The notes below the pieces were generated by a model. It was not told the origin of the DNA and ran no database searches. It saw nothing but the letters and a program-made list of their open reading frames with translations. Positions 7,705 through 16,152 of a stretch of DNA of 20,547 nucleotides are shown piece by piece; the stretch's first letter is position 1; each line of letters begins with the position of its first letter. A program made the position numbers and the translations under genes. The DNA is from Lachnospiraceae bacterium UBA1760 (lineage in GTDB: Bacteria > Bacillota > Clostridia > Lachnospirales > Lachnospiraceae): the NCBI GenBank assembly GCA_002314775.1, contig DCHE01000029.1, positions 1-20,547 on the forward strand. Reading direction: 5' to 3'.

Positions 7705-8388
7705 TTACTGCATTCCTAACTTAGCTTTAAGTGCTGCAAGCTCATCCTGAACGGCTGCATCTGGAGCTGCATCGTACTTATTAGCAAGTGCATCTACACT
7801 TGAATCTGCCTGAGTCTGATTGAGCTCTGACATTGCGTTAGCCTGGTCAAGCATGCTGTTAGCACGTGCTTCCATTCTCTCAAATGCTGAAATGCTTGAT
7901 GCTGAATCGCCGATTGAAGAATTGAGCTTGTTAAGTCTCTCCTGAGTCTTAGCAACCTTGATCTTAGCCTTGATTGCTGCTCTTCTTGACTCAAGCTCTC
8001 TGATATCATTAACGAGCTTATCATGCATCTGACGCATCTTCATGGCATTAGCTGCAGAAACATCGTAGTTCTGCTGTAAGCTTGCCTGTGTTGCAGCAAG
8101 CTTGCTCTTCTCCTGAAGGAACTTCATAGCATCTGCCTCATTGCCAGCCATAAGTGCCTTCTCTGCATACTTCTGCATCTTGTCGATCTCTGCATTACAA
8201 GCCTCGAGTTCTCTCTTACATCTTGCCTCGTCAGCCATAACTGCTGCAGTCTCTGTCTTAACCTTTGCTAAATCACTGTTAAGGTTACGCATTGTCTGAT
8301 CAATCATCTTCTCTGGATCTTCTGCCTTATCAAGAAGTGCATTGATGTTAGCTGACATGATGTCCTTGAATCTCTGTAAAATTCCCAT
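7705..8388 (-). CDS. pspA: PspA/IM30 family membrane-stress protein
   Basis: A 227-aa protein beginning MGILQRFKDIMSANINALLDKAEDP, the amphipathic N-terminal helix typical of PspA/Vipp1. Heptad-like helices (about 25-185) follow and should form the coiled-coil hairpin of the ESCRT-III-like superfamily. The Ala/Asp-rich C-terminus ends AALKAKLGMQ. Proteins of this family assemble on the inner face of the membrane and protect it when envelope integrity or proton-motive force falls. No pspB/C or liaF-like partner is present here; the gene is paired instead with pcrA. It has a strong SD (AAGGAGG, 11 bases from ATG) and a near-consensus sigma-A promoter, so expression appears at least partly constitutive. 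Confidence 0.92.
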   Translation of the reverse strand: MGILQRFKDIMSANINALLDKAEDPEKMIDQTMRNLNSDLAKVKTETAAVMADEARCKRELEACNAEIDKMQKYAEKALMAGNEADAMKFLQEKSKLAATQASLQQNYDVSAANAMKMRQMHDKLVNDIRELESRRAAIKAKIKVAKTQERLNKLNSSIGDSASSISAFERMEARANSMLDQANAMSELNQTQADSSVDALANKYDAAPDAAVQDELAALKAKLGMQ

Positions 8389-8435
8389 ATTTAATAAATC
8401 CTCCTTAGAATACTTTCTATACCAAATATACTGAT

Positions 8436-8464
8436 ATTATAATATACGTTCATAGGTTTGACAA
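8436..8464 (-). promoter_or_regulatory. Near-consensus sigma-A promoter for pspA-pcrA
   Basis: The minus strand has TTGTCA (8464-8459), a 17-base spacer, and TATAAT (8441-8436). Only one -35 base departs from consensus. The predicted start near 8429 gives a leader of about 40 bases before the pspA ATG. I see no terminator hairpin between the phosphorylase stop (8482) and this promoter, so read-through from the pyrimidine operon may add to expression. Confidence 0.85.
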
Positions 8465-8481
8465 CTTGATTTTTCATTCAT

Positions 8482-9810
8482 TTATTCTACAAAGGCATAA
8501 ACTGAGCTTTCTATTGTAGGTAATTTTGCACTTATCTCATATGCCGCTTCAACACATTTGATTGCATTATCGCCACTAATCTCATCGTCAGCATAGATAA
8601 ACGCATACGTCTCACCTATTGCCACCTTGTCTCCTGATTTCATAAGAAGCTCAACTCCTACCTCCGGCTTTATACTGTCACCAATATTCTCCCTGCCTCC
8701 GCCGAGATAAAGCACTGCCTCTCCAACAAGGCTTGCATCCCTTGAGACAAGATATCCCTGTTCCTTTGCGACAACCGGAAGCTTAAGCTTAGCCTTCTTA
8801 AATTTATCAGGATTAGTTATAAGCTCTGTGTCGCCACCCTGAGCATTAACAAACTCTATGAATTTCTTATAAGCCTCGCCATTCTTTATCTGACCTAAGG
8901 CCATATCTTTTCCTTTTTCCAAAACCTCATCTGTAAGTCTTTCGTAATCTCCAAGCCTTCCAGAAAGGTAAATCATAGCTCCTGCAAGGGACAGACATAC
9001 ATCCAGAAGTCTTTCCTCTGCCTCGCCCTTAAGAACCTTAACCGCCTCGATAACCTCAAGATTATTGCCAACCATATGGCCAAGCGGTTCATTCATATCA
9101 GTTATAAGTGCAACAACCCTTTTACCTGCCATCCTTCCAATATCTGTCATTGCCTCGGCAAGCTTTTTTGCATCCTCTTTTGTTTTCATAAATGCTCCGG
9201 ATCCGTATGTGACATCGAGGCATATTCCATCTGCATTTGCTGCAAGCTTTTTACTCATTATGCTTGATGCAATGAGAGACAGATTCTCCACAGTTCCCGT
9301 AACATCTCTCAGGGCATAAATCTTCTTGTCAGCAGGTGCAAGATTTTTAGTCTGGCCTGAAAGAGCAATTCCGATTCTGTTAATATTATCAATAAATCTT
9401 TCCTCCGGAATAGAGGTGTCAAACCCGTCTATGGATTCCAGCTTATCGATTGTTCCACCAGTAAAGCCCAGGCCTCTTCCACTCATTTTTGCAACCGGAA
9501 TTCCGAGACTTGCAAGGATAGGGCCTATGATAAGAGTGGTCTTATCACCTATTCCACCAGTTGAATGCTTGTCAATTTTCACACCCTTAATTCCAGACAA
9601 ATCAAGAGTATCTCCACTCTCTGCCATCGCTTTTGTAAGGTTAACAGTCTCCTCCTTGTCCATACCTTTAAAGTAAACTGCCATAAGAAACGCAGACATC
9701 TGATAGTCTGGAATCTCTCCCTTTGTGTATGCATTTACAATATATGAAATCTCATCCCTTGTGAGCCTTGCACCATCACGTTTTTTTATTAGCAACTCAC
9801 TAAATCGCAT
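8482..9810 (-). CDS. pdp: Pyrimidine-nucleoside phosphorylase
   Basis: A 442-aa nucleoside phosphorylase class II enzyme that splits uridine, thymidine or deoxyuridine with phosphate to base plus (deoxy)ribose-1-phosphate. Diagnostic stretches are KIDKHSTGGIGDKTTLI (phosphate and nucleoside binding), AKMSGRGLGFTGGTIDKLE and a C-terminal PYNP domain (about 345-442). Length and sequence fit Gram-positive PyNP, which accepts both uridine and thymidine, better than enterobacterial DeoA, though this is by family resemblance. Start choice: the frame opens at a TTG (9825) that overlaps the SD; GGGAGGG (9823-9817) lies 6 bases before the ATG at 9810, giving MRFSELLIKKRDG, which matches family N-termini. 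It is the last gene of the operon, right after deoB, whose product converts the sugar phosphate made here. Confidence 0.93.
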   Translation of the reverse strand: MRFSELLIKKRDGARLTRDEISYIVNAYTKGEIPDYQMSAFLMAVYFKGMDKEETVNLTKAMAESGDTLDLSGIKGVKIDKHSTGGIGDKTTLIIGPILASLGIPVAKMSGRGLGFTGGTIDKLESIDGFDTSIPEERFIDNINRIGIALSGQTKNLAPADKKIYALRDVTGTVENLSLIASSIMSKKLAANADGICLDVTYGSGAFMKTKEDAKKLAEAMTDIGRMAGKRVVALITDMNEPLGHMVGNNLEVIEAVKVLKGEAEERLLDVCLSLAGAMIYLSGRLGDYERLTDEVLEKGKDMALGQIKNGEAYKKFIEFVNAQGGDTELITNPDKFKKAKLKLPVVAKEQGYLVSRDASLVGEAVLYLGGGRENIGDSIKPEVGVELLMKSGDKVAIGETYAFIYADDEISGDNAIKCVEAAYEISAKLPTIESSVYAFVE

Positions 9811-9816
9811 TTGCAT

Positions 9817-9823
9817 CCCTCCC
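9817..9823 (-). promoter_or_regulatory. Ribosome binding site fixing the phosphorylase start
   Basis: GGGAGGG on the minus strand abuts an in-frame ATG at 9816 (spacing 0, too close) and lies 6 bases before the ATG at 9810. The TTG at 9825 overlaps the motif itself. Spacing therefore selects the 9810 start. Confidence 0.75.
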
Positions 9824-9861
9824 AATTAACATGAAGTGTAAAACACTTCGTAAAAGGCATT

Positions 9862-11046
9862 TTAATAGCTTTCATCCCTGTTTCCAGAAACCGGTACAAA
9901 GCTTCTTCCTATTGAAAGCCTTCCTATTCCAAACAATCTCGCAATACTTGCTCCAATATCTGCAAATGAATCTCTTGTTCCAAGATTTCTTCCTGCAAAT
10001 CTGTCGAGACCATAAACAAGAAGTGGAACATACTCTCTTGTATGGTCTGTTCCCCTAAATGTCGGATCACATCCATGGTCTGCATTTATGATAAGAATAT
10101 CATCCTTATTAAGCTTTGCTATTATCTCAGGAAGTCTTTTGTCAAAGGCCTCAAGCCCCTTCATATAGCCCTCAGCATCTCTTCTGTGGCCCCAGGCTGA
10201 GTCAAACTCCACTAAGTTAGTGAAGATAAGTCCCTCTTTTTGCTCATCCATCTTAAGAAGTGTCTTGTCAATTCCATCCTCATTATTCTTTGTGTGAATG
10301 GCCTCTCCAATTCCCACTCCGCAGAAAATATCACTAATCTTTCCAATACCAGTAACAGGAATACCTGCTTCCTTAAGTCTATAGAGAAGATTATCCTTAG
10401 GTGGCTCAATTGCAAAATCTCGTCTCTTGTCTGTCCTTACGAAACCATTTTCAGTCTTTTTAAATGGTCTCGCAATTACTCTTGCAACCTGATTTTTTCC
10501 GACAAGAATATTTCTTGCAACTTCACACATCTCGTACAGTCTTTCAATTCCAACAGTGTCCTCGCAGGCAGCAATCTGAAATACCGAATCTGCAGAGGTA
10601 TAAATAATAGGAAATCCTGTCTCTATACTTTTATCCCCAAGCTTATCAAGTATTACTGTTCCCGATTCAGCAACATTTCCAAGTACACCAACACATTTTG
10701 TCTTGGAAATAAAGTCAATTATTATATCATCCGGGAACCCGTTCGGGAAAACCTTAAAGGGTTCTTTTGTATGAATTCCTACCATCTCCCAATGGCCGGT
10801 AATAGTGTCCTTGCCCTCAGATAATTCCATGCATCTTCCATACATTCCAGCAGGATGAAATACAGGATGGACATTCTGAATCCCCTCAATATTTCCTAGT
10901 CCAAGCCTTCTGAGATTGTGGATATTTGCATCCGAAAATTTTTCTACTGTGTGGTCGATAGTATGAGCACCTTCATCGTTATACTTTGCAGCATCAGGAA
11001 GTGCCCCACAACCAACGCTGTCAAGAATAATCCAAATTACTCTCAC
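9862..11046 (-). CDS. deoB: Phosphopentomutase
   Basis: A 394-aa enzyme of the alkaline phosphatase superfamily that interconverts (deoxy)ribose-1-phosphate and (deoxy)ribose-5-phosphate, linking nucleoside breakdown to the pentose phosphate pathway. Metal-ligand and active-site stretches are all present: ILDSVGCGALPDA near the N-terminus, GKDTITGHWEMVG containing the phospho-acceptor Thr, VEFDSAWGHRRD, and INADHGCDPTFRGTDHTREYVP. Start choice: an upstream in-frame GTG (11055) overlaps the SD, while AAGGAG (11060-11055) lies 8 bases before the GTG at 11046, giving MRVIWIILDSVG as in other DeoB proteins. It lies 44 bases after the M29 peptidase stop and 51 bases before the phosphorylase start, consistent with one operon and a shared salvage role. 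Length is normal (about 390-400 aa). Confidence 0.96.
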   Translation of the reverse strand: MRVIWIILDSVGCGALPDAAKYNDEGAHTIDHTVEKFSDANIHNLRRLGLGNIEGIQNVHPVFHPAGMYGRCMELSEGKDTITGHWEMVGIHTKEPFKVFPNGFPDDIIIDFISKTKCVGVLGNVAESGTVILDKLGDKSIETGFPIIYTSADSVFQIAACEDTVGIERLYEMCEVARNILVGKNQVARVIARPFKKTENGFVRTDKRRDFAIEPPKDNLLYRLKEAGIPVTGIGKISDIFCGVGIGEAIHTKNNEDGIDKTLLKMDEQKEGLIFTNLVEFDSAWGHRRDAEGYMKGLEAFDKRLPEIIAKLNKDDILIINADHGCDPTFRGTDHTREYVPLLVYGLDRFAGRNLGTRDSFADIGASIARLFGIGRLSIGRSFVPVSGNRDESY

Positions 11047-11054
11047 AAAAATCA

Positions 11055-11060
11055 CTCCTT
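11055..11060 (-). promoter_or_regulatory. Ribosome binding site fixing the deoB start
   Basis: AAGGAG on the minus strand sits 8 bases before the GTG at 11046. The alternative GTG at 11055 shares its G with the SD and could not be used with it. The deoB start is thus GTG at 11046. Confidence 0.75.
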
Positions 11061-11090
11061 TTTAAACTTTTAACCTTATTATTTATAGTT

Positions 11091-13133
11091 CTACGAAAGA
11101 ACCTCATTAAGCTCCTCTGTTCCAGGAAGTACAAATCTTCCATCCTTTATAATGAGTATCTTCTCTCCATCCTTTCTCACAGCATAGATTGCCCCAAGCT
11201 CCTCATACGGAATTGTAATATCTGTATGACAGTTAAAATATGCCTCCTCCGGCTTCTCATCTCTAAGAGCCGAGCATTCATTTTCCCTTGCCACAATTTC
11301 CTTTCCATCCGGATTATATACCTTATGGTCCTCACTGTGACTGTAGCAGGTATCGCCAAATGCAAAATGTGGACCAGTTTTCTCCATGATAAGGATTGGC
11401 AGCTTTGCCTCAATATCGAATTTCTTGGCCATCATATAGGCTGTGGTATTGGTGCCTATCGCAAACTCTCCCATCGGAAGGGTCTCATGATTGAAGAGAA
11501 TATTGTCTCTGATATATGCCTTATTCTTCTCCTCATCCTCAAAATTCTGACAGCTGTAATCAGTAATTTTTCCATCCTTTATTTCAAGAATAAGCTTTTT
11601 AAACGGAAGTCCGTTAAGATATACATGGCTTACGTTAAGTGTACCCTCAGTACCACTTAGTACTGGCGATGTGAACACCTCACCAACTGGAATATTCACG
11701 TCAGCAACACAGTTCTCAAAAATAGTTTCCTTTTCTGCATCCTTAAGCTTCCATAGGTTAACCTTAAGGTTTGTCATATTGCCGTTTGAGCCCTCAATCA
11801 CTGCATAGTCTGCTGTGTCAAGTGTGTCAATAATAGCCTGCTGGATTCTTCTGTACTTGTCATTGGAAAGGGTATTGACCTTAACAGTCTCCCTGAATAT
11901 CTCCTCAAAATCATCTCCAATTTCTGGCATAGGAAATGCAATTATAGTGAAGCTGTACTCGTCGCCCGGAATGTATCTGTTGGTTATCTTACCATTCTGA
12001 GACATAAATGACACCGAAAGCTTCTTCTGCTTATCAGTATAATGCCATGCCTCCTTTTTATCCTCTGGGAAGAACTCACTCTCACCAAAGCACTCAATTA
12101 CAGCTGGTCCCGCATACACCGAGGCAAGCTCCTTCATATCCTCGTAGGCCTTCTCAATAACCTCAAGCTTTCTCTCTACAAAGGCGGCATCAAGGAATAT
12201 TGCATCGTCCATTCTATGATCAAAATCAAACTGTCTGTTTGCCGGAGTTGCCGTATAGCCTGGTCTTGCGACCATTCTTCTTGAAATTCTTGAAAGCGGA
12301 TAACGTGCTAATATGGAATCAAGTCCCATAGCCTCGAACTGCTTTATGGCACATCTAACAATTCTCTCCTGGCCGATAAAATATCTTATGCAGACATTTT
12401 TCTTCTTGGACATATCTATTCCCATGGCAACAAATCCATTTTTGAAGCCTTCTGTGTAGGTTGAAGCAAGGCCCTCTATCTCTTCCTCTGACATACTGTT
12501 TAAAAATTCAGAGGTCTTAATCTCATTTTCCGAGATATACTCTCCATAATTGTATAGATAGTCTGTGTTAGTAAGATCACTATTAAGCACTATATCCTTC
12601 GCAAAGCTTTCCGCCGGGTCTAAGGTTTCTCTCATTCTTTTTCCAACATAATAGTCTGAATAGTCAAAATAGTGATAATAAATAGCCTCCTTAACCGACT
12701 TTAAAAGCTGCTTTTCTTCTGCTTCCTTATCCTGAAGAATTCCATAAATCTGAATAAAAAGCTCTGATAAAATTACAATATCTTCAATACCTAAGCAAAG
12801 AGCATAGGCATAAAAATTCATAATTTCTGAATATAAAAATGAAAGGTATCTTCCTTCATCTCCAAGCTCCTTCACTGAAAAAGCCGGATTAAGATAGCTA
12901 TTCTCGTAGCCCTTCTCACCAAGAATCACTCCGATTCTTTCATTCATTTTCTTCAAGGCCTCTATTTCTAGTGTTCCCTTCTTCTTAGCCTCATATATCA
13001 GAATACTATCATAAATATACTCCGAAGCCTTTGCGAAGAAGTCACAAAGCTTATCCTCTGCGCTTTTCTCAGCTTTTATCTCAATTATTCTTTCTCTAAT
13101 TAGTTCATATCTTTCATCGATATCATTTAACAT
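11091..13133 (-). CDS. M29-family (AmpS/AmpT-like) metallo-aminopeptidase with long N-terminal extension
   Basis: A 680-aa protein. The C-terminal part (about 290-670) matches peptidase family M29, dinuclear-metal aminopeptidases acting in the cytoplasm. Candidate metal or catalytic residues lie in VGEVFTSPVLSGTEGTLN (Glu near 485), PMGEFAIGTNT (Glu near 556), TGPHFAFGDTCYSHSED (His near 590) and NCHTDITIPY (His/Asp near 635). The first ~280 residues are helical, acidic and rich in Tyr/Glu; I do not recognise them as a named domain, although the stretch GIDMSKKKNVCIRYFIGQERIVRCAIKQF already looks like the start of an M29-type fold. Classical M29 enzymes are about 370-410 aa, so this is a long version. 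GAGGT lies 7 bases before the ATG. It is inside the pyrimidine operon, a location with no obvious metabolic reason. There is no signal peptide. Confidence 0.85.
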   Translation of the reverse strand: MLNDIDERYELIRERIIEIKAEKSAEDKLCDFFAKASEYIYDSILIYEAKKKGTLEIEALKKMNERIGVILGEKGYENSYLNPAFSVKELGDEGRYLSFLYSEIMNFYAYALCLGIEDIVILSELFIQIYGILQDKEAEEKQLLKSVKEAIYYHYFDYSDYYVGKRMRETLDPAESFAKDIVLNSDLTNTDYLYNYGEYISENEIKTSEFLNSMSEEEIEGLASTYTEGFKNGFVAMGIDMSKKKNVCIRYFIGQERIVRCAIKQFEAMGLDSILARYPLSRISRRMVARPGYTATPANRQFDFDHRMDDAIFLDAAFVERKLEVIEKAYEDMKELASVYAGPAVIECFGESEFFPEDKKEAWHYTDKQKKLSVSFMSQNGKITNRYIPGDEYSFTIIAFPMPEIGDDFEEIFRETVKVNTLSNDKYRRIQQAIIDTLDTADYAVIEGSNGNMTNLKVNLWKLKDAEKETIFENCVADVNIPVGEVFTSPVLSGTEGTLNVSHVYLNGLPFKKLILEIKDGKITDYSCQNFEDEEKNKAYIRDNILFNHETLPMGEFAIGTNTTAYMMAKKFDIEAKLPILIMEKTGPHFAFGDTCYSHSEDHKVYNPDGKEIVARENECSALRDEKPEEAYFNCHTDITIPYEELGAIYAVRKDGEKILIIKDGRFVLPGTEELNEVLS

Positions 13134-13168
13134 TAATTATACCTCATGCTTACTATGATAAGTCTTTT

Positions 13169-13492
13169 CTACAGTGCAATGATTGCAATTTCAAGCACCA
13201 GACCCACTATTGATACAATGACAGAAAACCTTTTACTGGTGTTTCCGCCCTCAGGCTGCCTATAGCTGAATATTCCAAATAAAAGTGCAGTTGTCGACAT
13301 TATAAAGGAAGCAGCAAGAAGTACTCCCACTGCTTCCCCTGCAAGTCCTTTTTTTACTATAGAATATATTACGCTAAAAACAATCAAAATGAGAGCGACT
13401 ATTCCAAATGCAAACGAAATAATAGTGTCTGACGCAATTATATCATCTGCAAACATATAAGTCTTTTTTCCACGTCGTCCCAGAAATTTCAT
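13169..13492 (-). CDS. Small membrane protein with three predicted helices, unknown function
   Basis: A 107-aa protein. A basic N-terminus (MKFLGRRGKKTY) precedes three hydrophobic segments at about 23-45 (IISFAFGIVALILIVFSVIYSIV), 52-75 (EAVGVLLAASFIMSTTALLFGIF) and 88-107 (FSVIVSIVGLVLEIAIIAL), the second and third separated by a charged loop (SYRQPEGGNTSKR). The C-terminus ends inside the last helix. Similar small proteins in Lachnospiraceae are, from memory, annotated as DUF6142; I could not verify this. The ATG overlaps the pyrD stop as TAATG, so translation is coupled to dihydroorotate dehydrogenase and it belongs to the operon. No catalytic motif is visible. A membrane role tied to pyrimidine metabolism would be speculation. 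Confidence 0.82.
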   Translation of the reverse strand: MKFLGRRGKKTYMFADDIIASDTIISFAFGIVALILIVFSVIYSIVKKGLAGEAVGVLLAASFIMSTTALLFGIFSYRQPEGGNTSKRFSVIVSIVGLVLEIAIIAL

Positions 13493-14394
13493 TATTTAAC
13501 ACATCCTCTGATTTCTGAAATATCTTCTATTCCATGCTTAGTCATAAACTCCTCAATTCCCTTTACAACCTCAAGCGTTGCATATGGATTGTGGAAGTTT
13601 GCTGTACCAACTGATACTGCGGTTGCGCCTGCCATAATAAACTCAATAGCATCCTCAGCAGTCATAATTCCTCCCATACCGATGATTGGAACCTTTACTG
13701 CATTTGCGACCTGGTAAACCATTCTTACTGCAACCGGCTTCACAGCTGGGCCTGACATTCCGCCTGTTTTATTGGCAACTGCAAAGCATCTTCTCTCAAT
13801 ATCAATCTTCATTCCTGTAAGAGTATTGATAAGTGAAAGTGCATCTGCACCTGCATCTACTGCTGCCCTTGCCATAACAGTAATATCTGTTACATTTGGG
13901 CTTAATTTCATAATAACTGGCTGCTTTGCAACCTTTTTAATCTTCTCTGTGATTGAGAAAAGTGCCTTTGGATCCTGGCCAAATGCAATTCCACCCTCCT
14001 TAACATTAGGGCAGGAAACATTTATCTCAAGTAAGTCAACCGGCTCTGATGCAAGTCTCTCTACTACATCAATATAGTCCTGCTCTGACTTTCCGCAGAC
14101 ATTAACAATAATCTTAGTGTCCTTGGTCTTGAGAAATGGAATGTCTCTCTCGCAGAAGGTATCAATTCCCGGATTCTGAAGACCGATGGCATTGATCATT
14201 CCACCGTAGGTTTCAGCTATTCTTGGTGTTGGATTGCCTGGCCATGGGATGTTGGCAACACCCTTTGTAGTCACTGCTCCAAGGAGCGACAAATCCACGA
14301 ACTCACCGTACTCCATACCCGATCCAAAGGTTCCTGATGCAACTGTAACTGGATTCTTGAGTGTAACTCCAGCAATATTAACTGATGTATTCAT
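13492..14394 (-). CDS. pyrD: Dihydroorotate dehydrogenase, NAD-linked type 1B catalytic subunit
   Basis: A 300-aa FMN-binding TIM barrel that oxidises dihydroorotate to orotate, the fourth step of UMP synthesis. Seen motifs are ASGTFGSGMEYGEF near the N-terminus, LQNPGIDTF, the catalytic-base segment INVSCPNVKEGG with the Cys typical of class 1 enzymes, KLSPNVTDI, and the FMN-phosphate loop GMGGIMTAEDAIEFIMAGA. The class 1B assignment is supported by the adjacent pyrK, the electron-transfer subunit with which it forms a heterotetramer. Its ATG overlaps the pyrK stop in TAATG and its own stop overlaps the next gene in the same way, so the three are translationally coupled. It is soluble and cytoplasmic, with no membrane anchor. 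Confidence 0.97.
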   Translation of the reverse strand: MNTSVNIAGVTLKNPVTVASGTFGSGMEYGEFVDLSLLGAVTTKGVANIPWPGNPTPRIAETYGGMINAIGLQNPGIDTFCERDIPFLKTKDTKIIVNVCGKSEQDYIDVVERLASEPVDLLEINVSCPNVKEGGIAFGQDPKALFSITEKIKKVAKQPVIMKLSPNVTDITVMARAAVDAGADALSLINTLTGMKIDIERRCFAVANKTGGMSGPAVKPVAVRMVYQVANAVKVPIIGMGGIMTAEDAIEFIMAGATAVSVGTANFHNPYATLEVVKGIEEFMTKHGIEDISEIRGCVK

Positions 14395-15176
14395 TATAGC
14401 TCAACCTCCTCTGCATAGAAGCAAGGACCATCCTTACAAATTCTCTTATTCAAAACCTTAGAGTGGTCATCAATATCCTTAGACTTACATACGCATGCAA
14501 GGCAGGCACCAATTCCACAGGCCATCTTCTCCTCGAGAGAAATCTGAGCCTTAATTCCATTTTCCTGGGCGTAATTTTTGATTGCACGTAGCATAGGAGT
14601 TGGTCCGCAGGCATAAATCATATCACCTGTAATTCCGTACTCTCTCACTGCATCGAGAACTGTTCCCTTAACACCTGTATTTCCAGAATCGCTTGACATA
14701 TAAACTGTAGCGATCTCCTCGAACTCCTCGAGTAAAAATGGGACATCTCTAAAACCGAGAACAACTGTGAGATTCTCCTTCGAAACTCCCATCCTGCTAA
14801 GTGTCTTTGCAGTCTCAAGCATAGGCGGAATTCCAATTCCTCCACCCATGAGCACTGGCTTCTCACCCTTCATGTCGTAGCCATTGCCACATGGTCCAAG
14901 AATCTCAACTGTATCGTAAGCTGTAAGCCTTGAAAACTGCTCAGTTCCCTTTCCTGCAATTCTGTATACAAGTCTTATTGAACCCTCTTCCTTATCAATC
15001 TCACAAAGACTGATTGGTCTAGGAAGAAGCTTTGACGAATCAGCTGTGTAAACATCTACAAACTGGCCGCAAACTGCTTCCTTGGCAATCTCCGGTGCCT
15101 TGAGCCAAAGACTATATATATCCTTATCTATCTCTTTATGGCTAACTACTATAGCCTTAATCTTAACCTTTGACAT
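14394..15176 (-). CDS. pyrK: Dihydroorotate dehydrogenase electron-transfer subunit
   Basis: A 260-aa iron-sulfur flavoprotein that passes electrons from the PyrD FMN to NAD+. The N-terminal FAD domain carries RPISLCE (flavin binding) and LGPCGNGYD. The NAD domain has GGGIGIPPML and YACGPTPMLRAI. The C-terminal 2Fe-2S site shows cysteines in CGIGACLACVC and later in RICKDGPCF, consistent with the PyrK cluster. Length is typical (about 250-265 aa). It follows pyrF by two bases and overlaps the pyrD start, so the two subunits should be made in matched amounts. The start ATG gives MSKVKIKAIVVSH, followed by the ferredoxin-reductase-like beta barrel. No oddities seen. Confidence 0.96.
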   Translation of the reverse strand: MSKVKIKAIVVSHKEIDKDIYSLWLKAPEIAKEAVCGQFVDVYTADSSKLLPRPISLCEIDKEEGSIRLVYRIAGKGTEQFSRLTAYDTVEILGPCGNGYDMKGEKPVLMGGGIGIPPMLETAKTLSRMGVSKENLTVVLGFRDVPFLLEEFEEIATVYMSSDSGNTGVKGTVLDAVREYGITGDMIYACGPTPMLRAIKNYAQENGIKAQISLEEKMACGIGACLACVCKSKDIDDHSKVLNKRICKDGPCFYAEEVEL

Positions 15177-15178
15177 TC

Positions 15179-16114
15179 CTAGTTATCCTTTCTTCCTAAA
15201 AGAGCACCCTTAATATCCTCTCTCATGTCAAGCACTGCCTGTCTTGATGCATCAGCATAATTAAGTGCACCAAACTTAGCATACTGCTCCTGCTGATAAG
15301 CTGCGATAATTCCTCTTGAAGAATTAACGATTGCACCAAGTCCATCCTCGTTAAAGAAATGAACTAAATCCTTGCCCTTACCACCCTGTGCACCGTAGCC
15401 TGGTACAAGGATGTAGGTCTTTGGCATAAGCTTTCTTAATACCTTACCCATCTCTGGATAAGTTGCTCCAACAACTGCTCCAACGTAGCTGTAGGAATCT
15501 CCCATACAGTCGCTGCCCCACTTATCTACCATCTCACCAACAATTTCATACATTGGTCTTCCATCGCAAACCTTATCCTGGAATTCGCCTGAGGATGGAT
15601 TAGAGGTCTTAACAAGAACGAAGATACCCTTCTTTTCTTCCTTACAAACATTGATAAATGGGTTGATACCATCAGAACCAAGATATGGATTTACTGTTGC
15701 GAAATCCTCATCAAAGCCGTAGTACTCCTTAGAGCCAACCTTAACCTTTCCAAGGTGACCAACTGCATAGGCCTCAGATGTAGAACCGATATCTCCTCTT
15801 TTTACATCTCCGATTATTACTAAATCCTTTGACTTTGCGTATTCGCAGGTCTTCTTAAATGCAATCAAGCCCTCGATTCCAAACTGCTCATACATAGCAA
15901 TCTGTGGCTTAACTGCTGGAACAAGGTCATATATAGAATCAATAATACCCTTGTTATACTCAAAAATAGCTTCGCCTGCACCCTTTAAGGTCTCGCCATA
16001 CTCCTTAAATGCAGCCTCCTTAATATGCTCTGGAACAAATTTCATCATAGGGTCAAGACCTACAACTATTGGTGCCTCAGTTTTCTTAATCTTATCAACA
16101 AGCTTATTAATCAT
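15179..16114 (-). CDS. pyrF: Orotidine-5'-phosphate decarboxylase (group 2-like)
   Basis: A 311-aa cytoplasmic enzyme catalysing the last step of UMP synthesis. The N-terminus holds VVGLDPMMKFVPEHI, and the active-site segment VIIGDVKRGDIGSTSEAYA contains the Asp-Lys-x-x-Asp constellation of the family. Further conserved parts are TVNPYLGSDGI and YILVPGYGAQGG, the phosphate-gripper region. The length (about 310 rather than 230 aa) and these motifs place it with the longer PyrF subfamily seen in Clostridia and actinobacteria. It is the first gene of the operon, with AAGGAGA upstream of the ATG. The 93-base region before it shows an inverted repeat but no convincing PyrR-type attenuator. pyrE, which would supply OMP from orotate, is not in the window. 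Confidence 0.96.
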   Translation of the reverse strand: MINKLVDKIKKTEAPIVVGLDPMMKFVPEHIKEAAFKEYGETLKGAGEAIFEYNKGIIDSIYDLVPAVKPQIAMYEQFGIEGLIAFKKTCEYAKSKDLVIIGDVKRGDIGSTSEAYAVGHLGKVKVGSKEYYGFDEDFATVNPYLGSDGINPFINVCKEEKKGIFVLVKTSNPSSGEFQDKVCDGRPMYEIVGEMVDKWGSDCMGDSYSYVGAVVGATYPEMGKVLRKLMPKTYILVPGYGAQGGKGKDLVHFFNEDGLGAIVNSSRGIIAAYQQEQYAKFGALNYADASRQAVLDMREDIKGALLGRKDN

Positions 16115-16152
16115 GTTATCTCTCCTTATGTGAATTAATAATTTGAATTAAT

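Noticed and set aside
9065..9676. Plus-strand frames of 84 and 116 codons opposite the phosphorylase
   Set aside because: Same reason: antisense to conserved motifs of a real enzyme, with no start signals.
10240..10824. Plus-strand frame of 194 codons opposite deoB
   Set aside because: deoB metal-binding motifs lie on the minus strand throughout. The plus frame shows no family likeness and no SD.
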